In this document: one piece after another, positions 11,738-22,948 of the stretch
Layout of the letters: each line of letters begins with the position of its first letter
Numbering within the stretch: position 1 is the stretch's first letter
Origin: Nannobrachium achirus
Taxonomy: Eukaryota > Chordata > Actinopteri > Myctophiformes > Myctophidae
Reading direction: 5' to 3'
Length of the DNA: 64,000 bases
Assembly (NCBI GenBank): GCA_963921795.1
Contig: OY997652.1
Span: 56,830,838 to 56,894,837 of the forward strand
The notes under the pieces: generated by a model
The model's database searches: none
What the model was told of the DNA's origin: nothing
The model's input: the letters and a program-made list of their open reading frames with translations, nothing else
Position numbers and translations under genes: made by a program

Positions 11738-12411
11738 CTCATTGAGTGCCAGCGCCCTCTAGGGGCCATAGAATGCCAGCGCATCTCTCATAGGCGAGCG
11801 CTTTAGCTTCCAGGACCTCACCTTCCAGGACCTCACGTGTGCACGTTCATGCACGTCATGGAAATGTCCCGGATGATAATGCTAACAGAATGGCTATTCC
11901 CATTTTGTCATCTAAAAGATCATTTTTGGGCGATTTTGCCGTAATTAAACCTCGCGCCGCTTCCCTAAAGACACAATCCAGAGATATAAGCCTTCAAAGA
12001 TTGGTCTTTCATTGGATTAGGCGGAGATTGGCGATTTCGTTTTGCAAATGACGGCCGGCCGGGAGGTTGCTAGCTTTTGGCTAGTAGCTAGAAAAATCAG
12101 GCCAGGCTTCAGAAGGCCTCTTATCATTTTATTCATGTAATTAAAAAAAGCCGGACTACTGCGGGATCGGCACACTCGTGTACTCATCGGAAGCGGCGCC
12201 GAACATCGGGTGAACATTGGGGAGCTCAAAAATGTATTTTAAACCATTTTTAATGGAATATATCGTCGGACAGAGTAGAATGGCTAACTGGCTAGCGGCT
12301 AGCGAGCCAGGACCACCCACGACTCTACAAGCAGCTCGGGGTAAGTGAATTAATAAAAATTGTATTGGATTGAAATAAAGCCGAACTAGTTCGGGATCGG
12401 CACAGTATGAG
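11738..12411. mobile_element. piggyBac-type MITE with TTAA duplication
   Basis: Flanked by TTAA at 11734-11737 and 12412-12415. The left end reads CTCATTGAGTGCCAGCGC and the right end is the complement of CTCATACTGTGCCGATCCC. They share the CTCAT...GTGCC pattern of piggyBac-like inverted repeats. It contains no transposase. It lies in the 3' part of the PLE, so it inserted after the PLE. Confidence 0.7.
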
Positions 12412-12492
12412 TTAATGGACTCCAATGTATTAAGTATTAAGTATTAGACAAATTTAAGAAAAGTAGTAATAAGAAAATTCAAGATGCTGCAT

Positions 12493-12537
12493 TTACAGGA
12501 AGCAGCTCAGTAGGAGCTCTTCGTTTAAGCCCTTAGG
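12493..12537 (-). pseudogene. Penelope-like element ORF, C-terminal end (severed)
   Basis: Reading leftward from 12537, the codons give a PK-G-L-N-E-E start, a leucine-rich tail and a TAA stop at 12493-12495. This is the usual C-terminal style of vertebrate PLE proteins. It continues in frame from the main body at 26894 once the giant palindrome and one copy of its 6 bp duplication are removed. That makes 12538-26893 a single insertion event within coding sequence. Confidence 0.8.
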
Positions 12538-12760
12538 AGTAGTATATTAAGCATAGATTGTGTTCTAAAAATAGATTTTCTAAATTTAGAATGTTATTAA
12601 TAGAATACTATTAATAGCATTTCTAAAATTAGAATGCTATAAATATAATGCTATAAATATAATGTTATTATTAGCATGTTATTATTAGCATGTTATAATT
12701 AGATTGTTATTAATAAGATCTAAAATTAGTCATCTGAAATTAGTCATCTAAAAATAATAA
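12538..12760. repeat. AT-rich subterminal repeats of the palindrome
   Basis: Short repeats such as 'gctataaatataat' (twice), 'gttattattagcat' (twice) and 'aaattagtcatct' (twice) follow the terminus. They are mirrored at 26660-26893. Subterminal repeats of this kind can be transposase or replication-protein binding sites; that role is inference. Confidence 0.65.
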
Positions 12761-12830
12761 TGGTCAGCTGTTAGAGGGTCAGAGTTAGGGGGGATGACAG
12801 CTGGGGTTAGAGAGGGGGTGTTGTGTGTTT

Positions 12831-12861
<31 letters not shown>

Positions 12862-14883
12862 GTCCGTGGAGAGGTGTCAATTTTCACGGTTAAAGGTGTT
12901 ATCAGGGGCCATCACTACCTTTTCAGAGTATCCTTATAGTTTTCATTATTTGACAGCACAATCATCAGTGTATTTTGGATTCATGTCTAAGATAATTAAA
13001 GATAAGATAATTGCATTATACCGGTACTTTATACTTAGTTTGCTATTTTGTCTCCCCTACACCATACCTCTTTGCCAAAAATAACCAATTTACAAGCTCA
13101 CAACGTCTCGCAGCGCGGGATATTATGTGCATGTAGATCTGCTATTTTTGGGACTATACAGTTCTCAGAATATGGACACTAGGGTTTTTTAAACTCCAAG
13201 GACTCCTAGTTGAGAGAGATGTAGCAGGGACCCCCTCAACCTTTTCAGAGATTTCCTTATAGTTTTCATTGTTTGACAGTCAGATGACAGATTGACAGAT
13301 ATTTAACCACTTGAGCCATCATTATCTAAGATAATTGCATTATACCGGTACTTTATGCCTAGTTTGCTATTTTGTCTCCCCTACACCAAACCTCTTTGCC
13401 GAAAATAACCAATTTACAAGCTCACACACATTATGCGCTTGTAGATCTGCTAATTCTGTAGGGTTGCGGTAGGTTTTCAGGTGTTTTACTGACTCTTGCA
13501 TTGCATTTGGGATTTGCCTACTTTTAAAGCAGTGAAGGGAGCTGAGAGGCCCTTCTTGAACTTAATTCAAGTGACAGATACACAGAAAACGGATTCTGTG
13601 ATTTTGCTTTATAAATATTTGTGTTTATATTTAAATCTTTAGGGGCATACCATGTGATATACCTGCACAGTCTTTGATGCAGGTCTTTTACTGCCCTTTT
13701 TCTGAATTATGAGTGAGAAATACAATGAAAAGAATGCAAGCAACGATGTACCTACAGCGCTGGTATACGCAGTGTACATGTAGTAAGCATATGCAAACAG
13801 TGTATGCTTTATCGTCATAACATCTTGTGGATGAATCTACTAGTGAACCCTAATCTGGTAGTTATAGGTGGTACTGTATTAGGCAAAACCTCATAAAGGG
13901 TAGAACTGGTACTGTACGTAAAAAACTCTGACATGAAATTCATGATCAATCCCTAACATTATACAGTGGTTATTACTAACAACACTCATAAGTTGAGTTA
14001 TCACACTCTTACATACAATTTTTTTCCCTAATTATATATTTCAATAGATGACACATCATGAAATGGTACCTAAGTTACACAAAATGTCAAATCTCACACA
14101 GTAGGTAATGCCTAATGCCAATGCAGTGAGTTAGAGAAGGATTTTCACCCTAACCATACCATGTACGGTATAGGGGAGCATGGTAATTAGACAACTTATT
14201 GTTTTCTTTCTTGGGTGTTCTGTAGGCTAAGTACGTTTCTAATGAACATGCTAATACTCACACCATGTGCGTTATATTTACAGTAAAACATGGACACATA
14301 AGCTGACTATTTAGTGTTTACATTATTCTACTTCACTGATATAATAGCATGGATGTATGGAAGCACAGCTATACAATGCTACTAAATAAAACCAGTGCTA
14401 CTGTACCTTTCTATTCTCCTCTCATTACATATTTGTTGTCCCACTACAATTAAAAAAGCTCACCCAGTCACCCTCATACACATCTACAAAACCCAGTACA
14501 TCAACAAAACATCAACACTCCTGCATATTACAGCATAACAAAAGCTAAAACACATGACAAAATGCAAAACATGAAACCAAAAAGTCACAATATTACTAAC
14601 AATGTTACTAACAATGTGTTCAATAGACTAGTGTCAATAAACTAATAGTTTCAACCCTTAATCCTAAAACATCCAATAAGACAGCAGCTATATGGCTATG
14701 TTATATTCAGTCTGAATAGTAGTTTGACTGATTGAATGAAAACATTTTGCATAGGAAAGAGTTCACTGGTACAAGAAAGGAGGATAAAGGAGATCCTAGT
14801 AAGCTTTTCGGCTTGTTCTCACACGAAAACCTTTATGTATCTTACAGTATATAACATTGAATGACAGACGGATAAAATACTAG

Positions 14884-14955
14884 TTCTCATACCAGGAGTT
14901 GAACCGGGGCTGCCGTGGTGAAAACCATGAATCCTAATCGTTAGACCATAGGGAA
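14884..14955 (-). tRNA. tRNA-Glu(UUC)-like sequence, probably degenerate (left arm)
   Basis: The minus strand gives a 72-base tRNA-Glu pattern with D-arm 'ggtctaacgattagga', loop TTTTCAC with anticodon TTC, and B-box 'ggttcaactcc'. The acceptor stem has two mismatches, the T stem has one, and the anticodon stem keeps only about two of five pairs. It is therefore probably a pseudogene or tRNA-derived fragment. The mirror copy is at 21757-21828. Confidence 0.55.
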
Positions 14956-16599
14956 TGCAATTCCTACAAACTGTATAAGTGTACAGTACCAACTACATAA
15001 CACAGCTATACAACATCAACATGACTGCATAATATCAAGTCAACTACTGTATATTCAGCACAAATATACATCACCAACAGAAAGCATCACCATCCTCACT
15101 ACACATTGCTAGTAGATCCACACAAAAACATAAAAAACACAACTTGTCCATTCACAGGATGACAAAATACACAATATGTTCTAATAATAAAGTGTAGATT
15201 AAAGTAGACTACATTTGCTCAACAACCTTTTTAATATAAATTAACTGTGTAATTAACTGAATGCTTTTTTGCATAGGTGATAGGAAAGTATGTTTTCTAG
15301 TGTCAGAAAGTTCATGAATGGGCTACACTGAAGGGCTGGCAGCCAAACCGTTTCGTACCAGGCATGTCCATATTAAGTGTTTTACACAGTATGCAATCAT
15401 ATTGTTCAGAACTGGTACTGAATGTGAAATTGTATTAATATTACAAAATGAAAGGGTAGAAGAGTGTAGGTCTGCTATTTTCACTGATTGGATTACACGA
15501 ACATGTATAGGCCTAAATGGGGGAGTGTACTTATTTCTAGGAGTCATGCACATGATAGCTGTGAAATATGGGGTTTTAAGCGTATGGGTACACTAATACA
15601 GGTCCATTGTGACATCATTTGGTAAAAATGAGGGTCATCTCTTTCACTAGATTGACGAACAACATACAAAGGGCTTATTAAATGTATTTATTATCATGCA
15701 CTTTCCTCATTCCGCCACCATCGTTTCCTTTATCTAATTTTCAACACAGATATTAGGAGCTTTTTATATAATCACTAGCAAAGGTCTGATGTATTGTTGT
15801 AAGATATAGGGATGGCTACATATTATGTTGGTCCCTTGGAGGGTTTTGGCTATTGTGACCATATGTTGGACCCAATTGTACACATCGCAAGAGTACAGAG
15901 CCAGGGGTTTAGCTATTGTTTTATGTGCAAATCTAAGCTGAAGGGTCAGATTGTGGTTTGTTGTTGTTAGTTCTTATTAGTAAGCACATATTATAATTGT
16001 TTGTACCTGGGTTTTAGATTAGAATAATTGTTAGTGTAATGAGGCCTATGTCAGGCGAAACTGTAAATTCATCATTATACAGCACTTTTTTTTCTGGAAA
16101 TATGTGTCAGATGTACTCATGGAGCACTAAGTTGACAGGTATAGTAGGGGGTAATAGCTACATCTGTTGGGTGAACCACTAACAAAGATCATGGGTATTT
16201 CTTGTAAGGGGGTATTTTATCACAAACTAAATTGAAATGTCATCATATGTCCCATACATCCCCAATATTTTACCCATCATACACATTTGATACGGTAAAT
16301 TTTCAGTATTGTGTATGTCTAAGATGACTATTTAGTGTGTTTTAAAAACAATTATTCATTTTCACTTGTAGAATAGCCCACGATATTCTGAAATGTGGGG
16401 TATTATGGTCTTTGAATCAACACATACGTGTCCCCAAGCTCCTCAAGTCCCCAATAGTTTGCTGATCAGCCAAGCTTTATCACAGGACACATAATGTGTT
16501 ATAGTTTTGAATACTACAACTGACATAGATATGAGGTATGAAGGATTCACTATTCAATGCTACCTGTCTATTTTCATCTCACTAGTGTTTCTCCCCATA

Positions 16600-17490
16600 C
16601 AATTTAAATAAAACATTGCCCTCATACACTTCAACATAACTACACAACCCCGTACAGCATCAACAAAACATAAAACTATGCCACATAACAAAAATATTAC
16701 AAAAATAACACCACTAAGAATTTCAATCACCACTAAAACACACAAAACATAAAACTATGCAACATAACAGAAAATGTTTACAAAAATAACACCACTAAGA
16801 ATTACAATCACCACTAAAACGCATAAAACATAAAACTTTGCCACATAACAGAACAATTTTACAAAAATTACATCACTGAGAATTCCAACGAGCACAAAAC
16901 CAAGCAAAAACAGCAAATATTAAGCACATTAACAAAACATCAAATAGTATAAAATAACATCAATAAGAATTACAACTGACACACAAACAAACAAAAAACA
17001 GCAAATATTACAAAAATAACATCACTAAGAGATGTTTTATCACCACTAAAATGCACAAAACATAAAACTTTGTAACATAACAAAAATAATTAAAACATAA
17101 CACCACTAAGAATTTCAACCACCACAAAAACGCACAAAACATAAACCTTTGCAACATAACAGAAAATATTACAAAATAACCTCACTAAGAATGTTCAACT
17201 AGCACCTAAAACTTTGTAACATAACGAAAATATTTATAAAATAACACCACTAAGAATTTCAACCACCACTAAAACGCACAAAACACAAAACGTTGCCACA
17301 TAACAATAATATTATAAAACATAACACCACTAAGAATTTCAACCACCACTAAAACGCACAAAACACAAAACTTTGCAACATAACAGAGAATATTACAAAA
17401 TAACCTAACTAAGAATGTTCAACTAGCACCTAAAACTTTGTAACATAACAAAAATATTTATAAAATAACACCACTAAGAAATTTAAACTA
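16600..17490. repeat. A-rich minisatellite, ~75-80 bp units (left arm)
   Basis: About ten imperfect units contain 'caccactaagaatttcaa', 'ccaccactaaaacgcacaaa' and 'aactttgcaacataacaga'. The mirrored array is at 19205-20110. Sequence composition is strongly strand-biased (A and C on this strand in the left arm). Confidence 0.88.
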
Positions 17491-18164
17491 AAAACAGACA
17501 AAAACATCACGAGTTATCTAGATTACCGTAGGTTCCGCAACTATCATCACAGAGCCAGTAGCTTATGTTACTCATATTGCTAAGGGATATTGTTAATCTC
17601 TAGATTTGTAGATAAAACATATCTCTAGGGTTAGTGGTGGACTAATAATAATAATAATAATAATCTCTCTCAATCTCTCTCCAATACAATTTCATAATTT
17701 CTCTATTTTTATCCCTCTATAGTCATATCAACTAGCAAGCATATCTAATAGGGTAGTGTTCAGTACATCATTTCATCAAAACATGGTAACCTATTTGGCA
17801 ATAACTTTATGATTATGGTCCTATACAAATCTAGACATTTTGTAATTAACCCATATTGTAATTCTGAAGGTCACTAATATTGTACAATAGGTGCTAAATC
17901 AAAATAGTATATGTCTATTAAAACAAATATTTATATGTTTTTTTTTCAGATCTGCACATGGACTATTGTGGTAACCCTAGTGTTGAGAATGATGACAAGG
18001 GGGTCAGATAATATGTAGATGAGTTGAATTGAAGATATTACAGTGATACACAATTTTACTTTTTATTGCTGCCTTACAATTTTCAAAATACGTATATGAA
18101 TATGGAGAATGAATCTATGAGGAATCCATGATACTGATAATATTTGACTTTTGTAGTTTATGCT

Positions 18165-18553
18165 GTTAGGTGCACTGTGTTACCCAAGTCAGAAACATAA
18201 CATAGATCTTACAAAAACAGTACACTCTAATTATGCCTGCCAACACCAATCATTTCAGATACACTAATCCAATACTATAATTATGAGGATGGTTAATCTC
18301 TAAATGCCAGGTCTGCTTACTGACCAGTGATTTTCCTATGCAAATGTCCAATAAAGTATCCCTATTCAATCAATCTAAGGCTAAGCTAATATTAGTATTA
18401 GTTTCTTGTTCATATAGGGAGTTTTGAATCAACATGCTGGGTAACCAGAAACGATAATAAAGAAAATATCGTAATAAACCAACTTTGAAAAAAATACATT
18501 ATTGACAAACAATAGTGTATTGACATACAAAGTTGGTTTATTACGACTTTTGT
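18165..18553. other. Central spacer of the giant palindrome with its own small hairpin
   Basis: 389 bp are present once only, between the two arms. Near the right edge, 'cgtaataaaccaactttg' (about 18470-18487) and its complement (about 18528-18545) form a separate 18 bp stem around a 40 bp loop. No open frame of interest is present. Confidence 0.8.
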
Positions 18554-19204
18554 AGCATAAACTACAAAAGTCAAATATTATCAGTATCATGGATTCCTCA
18601 TAGATTCATTCTCCATATTCATATACGTATTTTGAAAATTGTAAGGCAGCAATAAAAAGTAAAATTGTGTATCACTGTAATATCTTCAATTCAACTCATC
18701 TACATATTATCTGACCCCCTTTTCATCATTCTCAACACTAGGGTTACCACAATAGTCCATGTGCAGATCTGAAAAAAAAAAACATATAAATATTTGTTTT
18801 AATAGACATATACTATTTTGATTTAGCACCTATTGTACAATATTAGTGACCTTCAGAATTACAATATGGGTTAATTACAAAATGTCTAGATTTGTATAGG
18901 ACCATAATCATAAAGTTATTGCCAAATAGGTTACCATGTTTTGATGAAATGATGTACTGAACACTACCCTATTAGATATGCTTGCTAGTTGATATGACTA
19001 TAGAGGGATAAAAATAGAGAAATTATGAAATTGTATTGGAGAGAGATTGAGAGAGATTATTATTATTAGTCCACCACTAACCCTAGAGATATGTTTTATC
19101 TACAAATCTAGAGATTAACAATATCCCTTAGCAATATGAGTAACATAAGCTACTGGCTCTGTGATGATAGTTGCGGAACCTACGGTAATCTAGATAACTC
19201 GTGA

Positions 19205-20110
19205 TGTTTTTGTCTGTTTTTAGTTTAAATTTCTTAGTGGTGTTATTTTATAAATATTTTTGTTATGTTACAAAGTTTTAGGTGCTAGTTGAACATTCTT
19301 AGTTAGGTTATTTTGTAATATTCTCTGTTATGTTGCAAAGTTTTGTGTTTTGTGCGTTTTAGTGGTGGTTGAAATTCTTAGTGGTGTTATGTTTTATAAT
19401 ATTATTGTTATGTGGCAAAGTTTTGTGTTTTGTGCGTTTTAGTGGTGGTTGAAATTCTTAGTGGTGTTATTTTATAAATATTTTCGTTATGTTACAAAGT
19501 TTTAGGTGTTAGTTGAACATTCTTAGTGAGGTTATTTTGTAATATTTTCTGTTATGTTGCAAAGGTTTATGTTTTGTGCGTTTTTGTGGTGGTTGAAATT
19601 CTTAGTGGTGTTATGTTTTAAATATTTTTGTTATGTTACAAAGTTTTATGTTTTGTGCATTTTAGTGGTGATAAAACATCTCTTAGTGATGTTATTTTTG
19701 TAATATTTGCTGTTTTTTGTTTGTTTGTGTGTCAGTTGTAATTCTTAGTGATGTTATTTTATACTATTTGATGTTTTGTTAATGTGCTTAATATTTGCTG
19801 TTTTTGCTTGGTTTTGTGCTCGTTGGAATTCTCAGTGATGTAATTTTTGTAAAATTGTTCTGTTATGTGGCAAAGTTTTATGTTTTATGCGTTTTAGTGG
19901 TGATTGTAATTCTTAGTGGTGTTATTTTTGTAAACATTTTCTGTTATGTTGCATAGTTTTATGTTTTGTGTGTTTTAGTGGTGATTGAAATTCTTAGTGG
20001 TGTTATTTTTGTAATATTTTTGTTATGTGGCATAGTTTTATGTTTTGTTGATGCTGTACGGGGTTGTGTAGTTATGTTGAAGTGTATGAGGGCAATGTTT
20101 TATTTAAATT
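19205..20110. repeat. Minisatellite, ~75-80 bp units (right arm)
   Basis: Mirror image of the 16600-17490 array, here rich in T and G, with 'gttatgttgcaaagtttt' and 'tagtggtggttgaaattctt' as recurring phrases. Confidence 0.88.
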
Positions 20111-21756
20111 GTATGGGGAGAAACACTAGTGAGATGAAAATAGACAGGTAGCATTGAATAGTGAATCCTTCATACCTCATATCTATGTCAGTTGTAGTAT
20201 TCAAAACTATAACACATTATGTGTCCTGTGATAAAGCTTGGCTGATCAGCAAACTATTGGGGACTTGAGGAGCTTGGGGACACGTATGTGTTGATTCAAA
20301 GACCATAATACCCCACATTTCAGAATATCGTGGGCTATTCTACAAGTGAAAATGAATAATTGTTTTTAAAACACACTAAATAGTCATCTTAGACATACAC
20401 AATACTGAAAATTTACCGTATCAAATGTGTATGATGGGTAAAATATTGGGGATGTATGGGACATATGATGACATTTCAATTTAGTTTGTCATAAAATACC
20501 CCCTTACAAGAAATACCCATGATCTTTGTTAGTGGTTCACCCAACAGATGTAGCTATTACCCCCTACTATACCTGTCAACTTAGTGCTCCATGAGTACAT
20601 CTGACACATATTTCCAGAAAAAAAAGTGCTGTATAATGATGAATTTACAGTTTCGCCTGACATAGGCCTCATTACACTAACAATTATTCTAATCTAAAAC
20701 CCAGGTACAAACAATTATAATATGTGCTTACTAATAAGAACTAACAACAACAAACCACAATCTGACCCTTCAGCTTAGATTTGCACATAAAACAATAGCT
20801 AAACCCCTGGCTCTGTACTCTTGCGATGTGTACAAGGTGGGTCCAACATATGGTCACAATAGCCAAAACCCTCCAAGGGACCAAAATAATATGTAGCCAT
20901 CCCTATATCTTACAACAATACATCAGACCTTTGCTAGTGATTATATAAAAAGCTCCTAATATCTGTGTTGAAAATTAGATAAAGGAAACGATGGTGGCGG
21001 AATGAGGAAAGTGCATGATAATAAATACATTTAATAAGCCCTTTGTATGTTGTTCGTCAATCTAGTGAAAGAGATGACCCTCCTTTTTACCAAATGATGT
21101 CACAATGGACCTGTATTAGTGTACCCATACCCTTAAAACCCCATATTTCACAGCTATCATGTGCATGACTCCTAGAAATAAGTACACTCCCCCATTTAGG
21201 CCTATACATGTTTGTGTAATCCAATCAGTGAAAATAGCAGACCTACACTCTTCTACCCTTTCATTTTGTAATATTAATACAATTTCACATTCAGTACCAG
21301 TTCTGAACAATATGATTGCATACTGTGTAAAACACTTAATATGGACATGCCTGGTACGAAACGGTTTGGCTGCCAGCCCCTCAGTGTAGCCCATTCATGA
21401 ACTTTCTGACACTAGAAAACATACTTTCCTATCACCTATGCAAAAAAGCATTCAGTTAATTACACAGTTAATTTATATTAAAAAGGTTGTTGAGCAAATG
21501 TAGTCTACTTTAATCTACACTTTATTATTAGAACATATTGTGTATTTTGTCATCCTGTGAATGGACAAGTTGTGTTTTTTATGTTTTTGTGTGGATCTAC
21601 TAGCAATGTGTAGTGAGGATGGTGATGCTTTCTGTTGGTGATGTATATTTGTGCTGAATATACAGTAGTTGACTTGATATTATGCAGGCATGTTGATGTT
21701 GTATAGCTGTGTTATGTAGTTGGTACTGTACACTTATACAGTTTGTAGGAATTGCA

Positions 21757-21828
21757 TCCCCTATGGTCTAACGATTAGGATTCATGGTTTTCACCACGGC
21801 AGCCCCGGTTCAACTCCTGGTATGAGAA
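21757..21828 (+). tRNA. tRNA-Glu(UUC)-like sequence, probably degenerate (right arm)
   Basis: Mirror copy of 14884-14955, with the first acceptor bases TCCC in place of TTCC, one pair better than the left copy. The acceptor still has two mismatches and the anticodon stem remains poor. Box A and box B promoter elements are recognisable, so transcription by RNA polymerase III is conceivable; function as a charged tRNA is doubtful. Confidence 0.55.
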
Positions 21829-22948
21829 CTAGTATTGTATCCGTCTGTCATTCAATGTTATATACTGTAAGATACATAAAGGTTTTCGTGTGAGAACAAG
21901 CCGAAAAGCTTACTAGGATCTCCTTTATCCTCCTTTCTTGTACCAGTGAACTCTTTCCTATGCAAAATGTTTTCATTCAATCAGTCAAACTACTATTCAG
22001 ACTGAATATAACATAGCCATATAGCTGCTGTCTTATTGGATGTTTTAGGATTAAGGGTTGAAACTATTAGTTTATTGATACTAGTCTATTGAACACATTG
22101 TTAGTAACATTGTTAGTAATATTGTGACTTTTTGGTTTCATGTTTTGCATTTTTTTCATGTGTTTTAGCTTTTGGTATGCTGTAATATGCAGGAGTGTTG
22201 ATGTTTTGTTGATGTACTGGGTTTTGTAGATGTGTATGAGGGTGACTGGGTGAGCTTTTTTAATTGTAGTGGGACAACAAATATGTAATGAGAGGAGAAT
22301 AGAAAGGTACAGTAGCACTGGTTTTATTTAGTAGCATTGTATAGCTGTGCTTCCATACATCCATGCTATTATATCAGTGAAGTAGAATAATGTAAACACT
22401 AAATAGTCAGCTTGTGTGTCCATTTTTTACTGTAAATATAACGCACATGGTGTGAGTATTAGCATGTTCATTAGAAACGTACTTAGCCTACAGAACACCC
22501 AAGAAAGAAAACAATAAGTTGTCTAATTACCATGCTCCCCTATACCGTACATGGTATGGTTAGGGAGAAAATCCTTCTCTAACTCATTGCATTGGCATTA
22601 GGCATTACCTACTGTGTGAGATTTGACATTTTGTGTAACTTAGGTACCATTTCATGATGTGTCATCTATTGAAATATATAATTAGGGAAAAAAATTGTAT
22701 GTAAGAGTGTGATAACTCAACTTATGAGTGTTGTTAGTAATAACCACTGTATAATGTTAGGGATTGATCATGAATTTCATGTCAGAGTTTTTTACGTACA
22801 GTACCAGTTCTACCCTTTATGAGGTTTTGCCTAATACAGTACCACCTATAACTACCAGATTAGGGTTCACTAGTAGATTCATCCACAAGATGTTATGACG
22901 ATAAAGCATACACTGTTTGCATATGCTTACTACATGTACACTGCGTAT

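Larger units (their letters stand above)
12538..18164. repeat. Left arm of the giant palindrome
   Basis: 5,627 bp whose complement is found from 26893 back to 18554. Landmarks from the outside in are AT-rich subterminal repeats (12538-12760), a (GT)n tract (12818-12860), two 'aagctcac...gtagatctgctat' hairpins (13092-13150 and 13412-13455), the tRNA-Glu-like sequence (14884-14955), a 92-codon frame (15318-15596) and an A-rich minisatellite (16600-17490). The 61-codon frame at 16560-16745 is identical in both arms. Confidence 0.92.

Noticed and set aside
15318..15596. 92-codon frame present in both palindrome arms as a possible gene
   Set aside because: It is shared only because the arms are copies. 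It has no motif, is overlapped by an antisense frame of similar size and lies in AT-rich sequence.
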